A stretch of DNA of 64,000 nucleotides from an uncultured Oscillospiraceae bacterium (lineage in GTDB: Bacteria; Bacillota; Clostridia; Oscillospirales; Oscillospiraceae). The notes below the pieces were generated by a model, which was not told the origin of the DNA, did not search any database, and saw only the letters and a list, made by a program, of their open reading frames with translations. Of the stretch, positions 57,906 through 64,000 are shown piece by piece. Positions within the stretch are counted from its first letter, which is position 1. Every line of letters begins with the position of its first letter. Location: assembly GCA_934654755.1 (NCBI GenBank), contig CAKUGQ010000010.1:1-64000 (forward strand), written 5' to 3'. Made by a program: the position numbers and the translations under genes.

Positions 57906-59492
57906 ATGGATCGAAAAATGTTTTGTTTTCAGTGTGAGCAGACGGCGGGCTGCACCGGCTGCACGGGAAAAGCCGGCGTCTGCGGCAAGACCGCCGATGT
58001 AGCGAAGCTTCAGGACGAACTGACCGGTGCTTTGATTGGGCTGTCACGTGCGGCAGAGTATGCCTCGGATTTGAACGAGGCTATATGGCGTTTGATGATT
58101 GAAGGACTGTTTACCGCCGTTACCAATGTGAATTTCGATGAAAAGACCCTACAGGAGCAGATCGATCGGATACATGGGGAAAAGGCATGCCTTGTTTCCG
58201 ATTACTCCGGCTGCGCTTCTGTGGATGATTACGATATGGAGAATGTCTGGAATGCGCAGGAGGACATTCGCAGTCTCAAATCCCTCATTCTTTTCGGTGT
58301 GCGCGGTATGGCGGCTTATGCGCATCACGCTATGGTGCTGGGCTATACCGATGAGGAGGTGAATCGCTTCTTTGCCAAGGCACTCTTTGCCATTGGTGAG
58401 GATTGGGGGATGAACGAGCTGCTGCCTATCGTGATGGAGGTTGGTGAGAAAAACCTCAAGTGCATGGCGCTTCTGGACAAGGCCAACACCGAAAGCTACG
58501 GAACGCCCGTGCCTGTTACCGTTCCGCTGACTGTAGAAAAGGGGCCGTTCATCGTCATCTCCGGCCACGATCTCCACGACCTGAAGCTGCTGCTGGAGCA
58601 GACCGAGGGCAAGGGCGTCAACATCTACACCCACGGCGAAATGCTCCCTGCTCACGGCTACCCTGAACTGAAAAAGTATTCCCATCTCAAGGGCAATTTC
58701 GGTACGGCATGGCAGAATCAGCAGAAAGAATTTGCGTCTCTTCCGGCACCGGTACTGTTCACAACCAACTGCCTGATGCCGCCGAAAGCAAGCTATGCCG
58801 ACCGCGTGTTCACCACGGCAGTGGTATCTTACCCCGAAATGACGCACATCGGAGAGAACAAGGATTTCACCCCGGTGATCGAAAAGGCTTTGGAGCTGGG
58901 TGGCTACTCCGAGGACAAGCCTTTCACCGGCATGAACGGCGGCAGCACGGTTATGACGGGCTTTGCGCGCGGCACGGTGCTTGGCGCGGCAGACCGGATC
59001 ATCGAGGCGGTCAAGTCCGGCGCGATCCGACACTTCTTCCTGGTTGCCGGTTGTGACGGCGCACGCCCCGGCCGCAACTATTACACGGAGTTTGTCAAGC
59101 AGACGCCTGCCGATACCGTAGTGCTGACACTTGCCTGCGGCAAATACCGTTTCAACGACCTTGATCTCGGCACCATCGGCGGTCTGCCCCGTTTGATGGA
59201 TGTCGGACAGTGCAACGACGCTTACAGCGCCATCCGGATTGCCGTTGCCCTTGCTGATGCTTTTGGCTGCGGCGTGGACGATCTTCCGCTGTCCATGGTG
59301 CTCTCCTGGTACGAGCAGAAAGCCGTGTGTATCCTGCTGACGCTGTTGTATCTGGGTATCAGAAATATTCGCCTTGGCCCCACGCTGCCGGCGTTCGTTT
59401 CGCCCAATGTGCTGAACTATCTCGTAGAGAACTTCGGAATTGCCCCCATCACTACGCCGGAAGGGGATTTGAAGCAGCTTCTTAAAAAATAA
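57906..59492 (+). CDS. hcp: Hydroxylamine reductase (hybrid cluster protein)
   Basis: A 528-residue Ni-free CO-dehydrogenase-fold enzyme with a [4Fe-4S] or [2Fe-2S] cluster and a 4Fe-2S-2O hybrid cluster. N-terminal cysteines sit in MFCFQCEQT and GVCGKTADV. Hybrid-cluster ligands appear in HGEMLPAHGYPEL, LFTTNCLMPP, VAGCDGARPGRNYY and LTLACGKYRFN. It reduces hydroxylamine and, in vivo, probably nitric oxide, protecting against nitrosative stress. ATG 57906 follows GAGAGG. The operon partner and the divergent Crp/Fnr regulator fit that role. Confidence 0.97.
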   Translation: MDRKMFCFQCEQTAGCTGCTGKAGVCGKTADVAKLQDELTGALIGLSRAAEYASDLNEAIWRLMIEGLFTAVTNVNFDEKTLQEQIDRIHGEKACLVSDYSGCASVDDYDMENVWNAQEDIRSLKSLILFGVRGMAAYAHHAMVLGYTDEEVNRFFAKALFAIGEDWGMNELLPIVMEVGEKNLKCMALLDKANTESYGTPVPVTVPLTVEKGPFIVISGHDLHDLKLLLEQTEGKGVNIYTHGEMLPAHGYPELKKYSHLKGNFGTAWQNQQKEFASLPAPVLFTTNCLMPPKASYADRVFTTAVVSYPEMTHIGENKDFTPVIEKALELGGYSEDKPFTGMNGGSTVMTGFARGTVLGAADRIIEAVKSGAIRHFFLVAGCDGARPGRNYYTEFVKQTPADTVVLTLACGKYRFNDLDLGTIGGLPRLMDVGQCNDAYSAIRIAVALADAFGCGVDDLPLSMVLSWYEQKAVCILLTLLYLGIRNIRLGPTLPAFVSPNVLNYLVENFGIAPITTPEGDLKQLLKK

Positions 59493-59523
59493 CAACGCTC
59501 CACAGGGCATATAATGACAGATA

Positions 59524-59556
59524 CGTCTCACCTCCGTCTTCGCGGTGGTGAGGCGT
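59524..59556 (+). terminator. Hairpin after hcp
   Basis: CGTCTCACCTCCG pairs imperfectly with CGGTGGTGAGGCG. There is no clear T-tract, so it is a weak terminator candidate. Confidence 0.4.
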
Positions 59557-59841
59557 AATACAACTCAGAAGTTCCATTCTGCCGCCGGTATAGAGGACAA
59601 GGGACAGCACTACGACGCACGCCCACTTCTATGAGTTTGGAGATTGCGTTCTGCGCCCGCATGAGAGGCTGGAGTTTTCATTCCATGTCGATGTTGGCCG
59701 CAGCGTTTTCGTCGATTGCAGACTCCGGCTTGCGGTTATGCTTTCCGGTCAGGGAATAGGATTTTACTTCGGCAATTCCCTTGATGAATTCCAATGCTCT
59801 TTCAACGACCGCCGTCTCACCGGCCGACTTTCGGCTTGTCA
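59535..59841 (-). pseudogene. ABC exporter membrane-domain fragment
   Basis: Read on the minus strand, the DNA gives SAGETAVVERALEFIKGIAE and VKSYSLTGKHNRKPESAIDE, then, after a frame break, a hydrophobic LIEVGVRRSAVSLVLYTGGR segment. This matches the membrane domain of fused ABC exporters (IxGIAEVKSY). Start, ATPase and several helices are missing. It is joined at about 59841 to the ECF-S fragment. Confidence 0.6.
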
Positions 59842-60103
59842 GAAGTCACCTGCAAAGCATGAATGACACAGTACTGCGCCAAGAATGCTTGTCACCCAGC
59901 GCCTTTGTACTTTAGCCATCATCAGCAGATACACGGTTCCGCAGAGCAATACGCTGCCCACCGATATATAGAAGGTCAGTACCGGATTCAGTGCAAAGAA
60001 AAATGCCGCCTACAAGGGCGAATACAGGGAACGGTGCGGAGAATACTCCCACAGTCACAAGGTCTTTCACGGTCAGGCTCTTTTTAACGAATGTTTGCTT
60101 CAT
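59842..60103 (-). pseudogene. MptD-family ECF transporter S component, frameshifted fragment
   Basis: The minus strand starts at ATG 60103 with MKQTFVKKSLTVKDLVTVGV, FSAPFPVFALVGG. It then needs a frame change near 60000 to continue FFALNPVLTFYISVGSVLLC, GTVYLLMMAKVQRRWVTSIL, and stops early at 59842. The two pieces together match the first half of MptD/Trep_Strep-type S components. The second half is lost and replaced by the ABC fragment, so the gene is dead. Confidence 0.7.
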
Positions 60104-60157
60104 AGCATGGATTCTTCTTTGCTATCGGCAGACAGATTGACTTTCTGCCCACCTTTT

Positions 60158-60195
60158 GATATTATGTGGTTAGAGAACACTAACCACATAATATC
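60158..60195. promoter_or_regulatory. Perfect 38-bp palindrome in the divergent intergenic region
   Basis: GATATTATGTGGTTAG (60158-60173) and CTAACCACATAATATC (60180-60195) are perfectly complementary around AGAACA. The core GTTAG-6-CTAAC resembles TetR-type operators. It sits 55 bp upstream of the dead ECF-S gene and 110 bp before the membrane gene on the other strand. The remaining DNA in 60104-60304 shows no gene. Confidence 0.7.
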
Positions 60196-60304
60196 ATTCG
60201 GAAGGCTGTGGACAAACGTAACGATTCTCGCTTTGGCTTGGCTAATCGTTGCATATAAAAGCCCAATCGTTTGTATCATAAAACCGCAATTGGAGGCAAA
60301 AGAA

Positions 60305-61024
60305 ATGAAGACGGAACAAAGCATAACGTTTATCCGATGGAGTATTCTCGGCGCGATCGGAGGAATCTTGATGGCGGCGGGGGACTGGCTGCTCGGGTGC
60401 GTTCCACTGCAGGGGACAGACACGGGGATGTTCAACAGAGCCTATTATTTATCCGGCGCTTATGGACTGTGGAGACCTGTGCTGATTGTCGGGATGGGCG
60501 CAATCGGAAGCTTTCTCTATTACTTTCTGGTAAAGGCACTGAATGCGGATGTAGATGCCAAATACAGGAAAATGAAATCCGTCCAGTACTTGTGTGGGGT
60601 ATTCACTGTTGCGGTCGCGCTGGCAATCCACCTTTGGTCGGCTACTCTGGCATGGTTTACTACCTATCTGGGACCGCGTATCGGCTCGGAGGCTACACTT
60701 GCAGCGGTTACTGCCTATCAGGACGGTATGCTAACCGCTATTCTCCCGATGTACTTACCGATGGTGTTGATGATTGGAATCCATTTTGTGATGCTGCTTG
60801 GCGGTAAAACACGCTATCCACGGTGGATGCTCGCTTTTCATCCAGTTACATGGAATATCCTGCTCACTGTCATTCCGGATATTGCACAGGTAATGCATAT
60901 TCCCGTCGCCACATGGATGTCCGTTATGAGCCAGAGCAGCACGAATAGTGCAATCGTGATCTGGTGCGTCGCGGCCGCGATTTACGAGAAGAAGCACGTG
61001 CGAGAAGAATTGATACCGGAATAA
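60305..61024 (+). CDS. Integral membrane protein of unknown function
   Basis: A 239-residue protein with about seven hydrophobic helices: FIRWSILGAIGGILMAAGDW, VLIVGMGAIGSFLYYFLVKA, VFTVAVALAIHLWSATLAWF, MYLPMVLMIGIHFVMLLGG, a helix near 175-195, and a last one near 213-228. AAGDWLLG in helix 1 and YPRWMLAFHPVTWNILLT stand out as conserved-looking. I do not assign a family with confidence. ATG 60305 is preceded by GGAGGCAAAAGAA. It may be controlled through the 38-bp palindrome and thus by the TetR at the right edge. Confidence 0.75.
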   Translation: MKTEQSITFIRWSILGAIGGILMAAGDWLLGCVPLQGTDTGMFNRAYYLSGAYGLWRPVLIVGMGAIGSFLYYFLVKALNADVDAKYRKMKSVQYLCGVFTVAVALAIHLWSATLAWFTTYLGPRIGSEATLAAVTAYQDGMLTAILPMYLPMVLMIGIHFVMLLGGKTRYPRWMLAFHPVTWNILLTVIPDIAQVMHIPVATWMSVMSQSSTNSAIVIWCVAAAIYEKKHVREELIPE

Positions 61025-61122
61025 CGAGCCGTTATTGCGCCGATCTATCGGCAGTTCAAAGGAAGACGGGTACGCCTGCAAACGCCATCTTAGTTGACTC
61101 CGAAAGTTCGACTTTTTCACAG

Positions 61123-61152
61123 AAAAAAGCGGCTACCGTTTCCGATAGCCGC
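61123..61152 (-). terminator. Terminator of the NPQTG surface protein gene
   Basis: On the minus strand, GCGGCTA (61152-61146 side) pairs with TAGCCGC and is followed by TTTTTT (61128-61123). Confidence 0.8.
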
Positions 61153-61173
61153 CGCGTGAGTGACTTTGCTTTG

Positions 61174-63417
61174 TTAGCTGTTGCGCTTTTTCTTTCCGCT
61201 TGTGATTGCCGTACCAATGACAGCGCCGCCGCTGATAAACAGCAATGCGACCCACAGTATAAGACTGTTGTTATCGCCGGTCTGGGGGTTCTTCGGATTG
61301 TCCGGCAACTTCACCGTTACGGTGCCCGCCTTGGTGATTTCCTTCGCCGCCGCGGCGTCACTGTAATACTTATCGCAACCGTCGCAGTACCAATATTCAA
61401 TATTTCCATCGGCTTCCTTTGTCGCTTCCTTTGCAGAGTAGTGTGTAAGGTTTGCGTGATTCTTTACATCGAGCTCTCCGTAGATATCTCCACAGATTTC
61501 ACATACCGCCTTGTCGGCGCAGGTCGCCGTTCCACCGGTGTGGTTGCTGACCACCTTGCCACAGAAATCGCAGATGTGGTTTTTGTCCACGTCCTCGTGG
61601 TTGGAAATGACCTTGCCGCAATCGTCGCAGGTATGGTCGTTATTCCCGTCCGCACAGCCAAACGTCTCCGTGTACCCGCAGCCGACGCGCAGGCAGCTAT
61701 GGGTGTGGGTGTTGTCGCTGTTGCCTGCCCACGGACTCCAGTCGTGTCCCAGCGCAGCGATCGTCCCGCCGCAGGCGGTGCAGGTCACCGAGTCCGTGCA
61801 GGTAGGCTGCTGACCGGTGTGTCCGCTGTGATCGCACTCCGTCCACTTGGCTGTCAGGGTCATGTCTCCGGTGACCTTGTCGTTGGCGTGATCCCACGCC
61901 GTACCGTCAGCCTTATACCAGCCGCCGAAGGTGTAACCCGCTCGGTCATTGGGCTTGATCTTGTCGGAGATATGCTTCTCATCGCAGAAATACCGCACCG
62001 TGTAGTCCATCGTGCCGCTGTTTGGGTCAAAGGTGACCTTGTGGTATGGCCTGCTTTGTGTGTACGGTTCTTTCCCAACAATGCCCAGCGGACTGTGTGC
62101 GCCGCCGAATCGGGCGGTCGTGCTGTTATTCTTTATCAGTCCGTTGTATGTGCCGCCTGCAAGTACAGGAGCGGGGACACCCGCTGTCTCCTCGACCACC
62201 ACCTCGCCATTGAATACGCCGCCGGTAATCTGTCCCCGGTCGATGGCCACGGTACCGTTGAATATGCCGCCTTTTATTTCATTGTCAGTCGTGTCACCGG
62301 CCATATTCACCGGCCCATTGAACGTGCCGCCGCTGATCGTGCCGGGAAACGTGCTGCAGCCGACCGTCGCTTTGCCGGAGAACGTGCCAAACCTGATCTC
62401 GCCGCAATTGGTCACGTCCTGCTTGAACAGGGTGGCTCCGGTGCTGCCCGCAGCGCTTTGGATGACGCCGGAGATCCAGCTGCCGCTGCTATAATCGTAA
62501 GCGACACTGACCACGACCGTACCGTCCACTGTGCCGCCGCCTGCGCTCATCGTGCCGCCGCCCACAAACACACCGCCGCCGTTCTGTGCCTTGCAGCCGG
62601 TGATGCTGCCACCGGTCATGGTAAACTGGCTGCCGCCTTCCAAGTACACGCCGCCGCCGTCTCCATTCACTTCATTTGCCGTGCAGCCCTGGATCGTGCC
62701 GTTGTTCAGTGTGAACGCGCCGCCGCTCACAAACACACCGCCGCCGTCCCGTGCCGTGCAGTCGGTAATGCTGCCACCGTTCATGGTGAACGTGCCGCTG
62801 TCCATGTGCACACCACCGCCCATGCTGCCGGCCTTGCAGCCGGTGATGCTGCCGGCGTTCATGGTAAATATGCCGCCGCTGGCCAGGTGCACACCGCCGC
62901 CGTTGCTGTCGGCATAGCCGCCCACGATATGACCGGCCTTCATAATGACCGTGCCGTTCCTGCCGATATCGATACCGCCGCAGTAGTCGGAAGCATCGCT
63001 GTGACCGCCGGTAATAACGCCGCCCTTGACGGCCTTTGTGCCGTTGGCTTCATCCCGCACCCAAAGACCGTCAGTGTTGGGGGTAAACCCATGGGGTTCA
63101 TCGGGACGGCTGTCGATGATGGTCAGCTTGCTTGCAAGGCTGGCATCATTGACATAGATCTTATTCCCGCCCAAGTCGAGAACGTAGCCGTTCAGGTCGA
63201 GGATAACCTCGCGACCTTTTGAGATCCGCATCGTGCCGGTGATCTCAATATCATTGACCAGACGTACGATGTCGTATGCGCTGTCCGCCAATGCGTCGAT
63301 CAGCTCCTGCGCCGCTGCGACAGTTTTAACCGTTTCCCCTTCAGCCAATACTCCTGCCGGTATAAAGCAGAGTACCATACATAGGGAAAGCAGGATGCTG
63401 AGTATTCGTTGCTTCAT
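61174..63417 (-). CDS. Sortase-type (NPQTG) cell-wall-anchored beta-helix surface protein
   Basis: A 747-residue secreted protein with a signal peptide (1-25, ends GVLA-E). A right-handed beta-helix region (about 60-420) has repeated GGGVxxxxGxFTMNxGSITGC units of about 22 residues. An InlB/Flg_new-type repeat follows (VTFDPNSGTMDYT, GYTFGGWYKADGT). A cysteine-rich region (about 525-660) has CTACGG, CDDCGK, CDFCGK and CEICGD knuckles. The sorting signal is NPQTGDNN followed by a hydrophobic helix and KKKRNS. It is a likely adhesin. No sortase gene is in the window. ATG 63417 overlaps the TetR stop, so the two are translationally coupled. Confidence 0.9.
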   Translation of the reverse strand: MKQRILSILLSLCMVLCFIPAGVLAEGETVKTVAAAQELIDALADSAYDIVRLVNDIEITGTMRISKGREVILDLNGYVLDLGGNKIYVNDASLASKLTIIDSRPDEPHGFTPNTDGLWVRDEANGTKAVKGGVITGGHSDASDYCGGIDIGRNGTVIMKAGHIVGGYADSNGGGVHLASGGIFTMNAGSITGCKAGSMGGGVHMDSGTFTMNGGSITDCTARDGGGVFVSGGAFTLNNGTIQGCTANEVNGDGGGVYLEGGSQFTMTGGSITGCKAQNGGGVFVGGGTMSAGGGTVDGTVVVSVAYDYSSGSWISGVIQSAAGSTGATLFKQDVTNCGEIRFGTFSGKATVGCSTFPGTISGGTFNGPVNMAGDTTDNEIKGGIFNGTVAIDRGQITGGVFNGEVVVEETAGVPAPVLAGGTYNGLIKNNSTTARFGGAHSPLGIVGKEPYTQSRPYHKVTFDPNSGTMDYTVRYFCDEKHISDKIKPNDRAGYTFGGWYKADGTAWDHANDKVTGDMTLTAKWTECDHSGHTGQQPTCTDSVTCTACGGTIAALGHDWSPWAGNSDNTHTHSCLRVGCGYTETFGCADGNNDHTCDDCGKVISNHEDVDKNHICDFCGKVVSNHTGGTATCADKAVCEICGDIYGELDVKNHANLTHYSAKEATKEADGNIEYWYCDGCDKYYSDAAAAKEITKAGTVTVKLPDNPKNPQTGDNNSLILWVALLFISGGAVIGTAITSGKKKRNS
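62560..62960 (-). repeat. Degenerate tandem repeats coding for beta-helix rungs
   Basis: About six imperfect repeats of 60-70 bp, each holding CCGCCGCC and GTGATGCTGCC(A/G)CC(G/A) blocks on the plus strand, encode the GGGV/GSITGC rungs. They are spaced and divergent as in coding repeats. Confidence 0.7.
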
Positions 63418-64000
63418 TTTGCGCTACCTCCGTTCAAGTATTGCGAGCGGTATTTATCTGCAAACAGGTCAACTCCCTGCTTCAGGATCTCCATCTGGGA
63501 TTTTAAGTAGTATTCGTCCTCAAACATGGCAAAGTGTACGCAAGCACGGACGAATATGAAGATCAGCGGCGTGATGGTCGTATACGGAATGCCGATCTTC
63601 GGTTCAAGCTGCTTTGCATACTCGGTATAGCGTTCGTTCACACCGTCAAAAAACTTCTTGCCGTATTCAATATATTTCGGATGGGTGTAAATCTGATACA
63701 TCAGCCGATATTTCTTGCTGTGCTCGCGTGCCGTCCAGTAGGGGACTTCCTCAATAAAGCGCATTACATCCCTTGGATCGGTCGGGGCCCTTTTCATAAA
63801 GTCGTCCTCGACCTTTGCCATGCAATGTGCAGCGGATTCGATGATCAATTCATCTACACCACTGAAATAGGAGTACAGATTTCCGGTTGTGCAGCCGCAC
63901 GCCGCGGCCAAAGCCTTGATGCCCGTACCTGTCAGACCGTTTTCGGCATAGCATTCAAAGCATCTTTCCATCATTTCGCGTTTGCGTTCGTCGTGCTGCT
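63414..64000 (-). CDS. TetR family transcriptional regulator (partial, runs off right edge)
   Basis: At least 195 residues. The frame stays open to the window end, reading QHDERKREMMERCFECYAEN upstream of the first in-window ATG, so the true start is outside. The HTH is GIKALAAACGCTTGNLYSYF. The rest is a typical all-helical ligand domain with PKYIEYGKKFFDGVNERYTE and LIFIFVRACVHFAMF. Its stop overlaps the start of the NPQTG surface protein gene (ATGA), so it is the first gene of that operon. Confidence 0.9.
   Translation of the reverse strand, partial: QHDERKREMMERCFECYAENGLTGTGIKALAAACGCTTGNLYSYFSGVDELIIESAAHCMAKVEDDFMKRAPTDPRDVMRFIEEVPYWTAREHSKKYRLMYQIYTHPKYIEYGKKFFDGVNERYTEYAKQLEPKIGIPYTTITPLIFIFVRACVHFAMFEDEYYLKSQMEILKQGVDLFADKYRSQYLNGGSAK

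Noticed and set aside
62540..62960. Regularly spaced GC-rich repeats resembling a CRISPR array
   Set aside because: Repeats are imperfect, in frame, of 60-70 bp and encode beta-helix rungs inside a secreted protein; there are no unique spacers of constant length and no cas genes.
60964..63222. 752-codon open frame on the plus strand opposite the NPQTG protein
   Set aside because: Antisense of a repeat-rich coding region; the composition (Ala/His/Val repeats) mirrors the real gene and there is no start signal.

Overview
The window looks like a chromosomal segment of a Gram-positive, spore-forming, anaerobic Clostridia member with moderately high GC, of the Oscillospiraceae/Ruminococcaceae type. 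This is inferred from gene content and not from a marker gene. The supporting genes are an alpha/beta-type small acid-soluble spore protein, YqfC, YqfD and a YlbJ-like protein, a T-box leader before valS, AddAB, MutS2, an SLH-anchored surface protease, and a 4Fe-4S protein with a hydroxylamine reductase (hybrid cluster protein). No rRNA, CRISPR array or intact prophage is visible. One tRNA is present, tRNA-Gly(CCC).

Layout. Positions 1-1950 hold the edge of an integrative element: the start of a replication-initiator/HTH gene (minus strand) and a large serine recombinase that has lost its catalytic N-terminus. Positions 2034-5350 hold an NCS2/AzgA purine permease, a CDF metal transporter and a spore protein. 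Positions 5500-8350 are a decay zone with two small unknown genes, an internally deleted IS110 copy, a frameshifted modC remnant, an HTH fragment and a serine-recombinase tail. From 8350 to 18760 the region is dense and housekeeping in character: tRNA-Gly, a YlbJ-like gene, then yqfC-yqfD-phoH-ybeY-DUF4127-era-yqzL-recO-mutS2, mostly overlapping or closely spaced. Positions 18830-20280 hold a membrane protein and a scar where two divergent genes (an ATC-hydrolase-like gene and an ABC exporter) both lost their 5' ends. Positions 20408-36394 hold an HPr-like protein without the phosphorylatable histidine, uvrC-rsmD-coaD-coiled-coil, a phosphohexomutase, T-box/valS, addB-addA and rpe.

Positions 36720-45190 contain a DUF4830 protein and a 2534-residue secreted subtilase that carries dockerin-like, Ig-like, cohesin-like and SLH modules. 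Positions 45360-52820 hold an RsuA-type pseudouridine synthase, a CdaR-type regulator with ftsE-ftsX, a tiny membrane ORF and an S41 peptidase, then greA and a lysS fused to a tRNA-binding domain. Positions 52900-64000 are accessory: a cytidine-deaminase-like gene with a small kinase-like gene; a PAP2-like remnant; an autoregulated TetR-DUF998-Vat/XAT acetyltransferase operon; a Crp/Fnr regulator divergent from a ferredoxin-hcp operon with a well-placed palindrome; decayed ABC and ECF-S transporter pieces; a perfect 38-bp palindrome; a membrane protein; and a sortase-type (NPQTG) beta-helix surface protein co-transcribed with a TetR gene that runs off the right edge.

I do not see a clearly new multi-gene system. 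The best leads are the modular giant protease, the LysRS fusion, the Crp/Fnr-hcp switch, the TetR/palindrome/surface-protein locus at the right end, and the IS110 deletion derivative with its retained non-coding left end.
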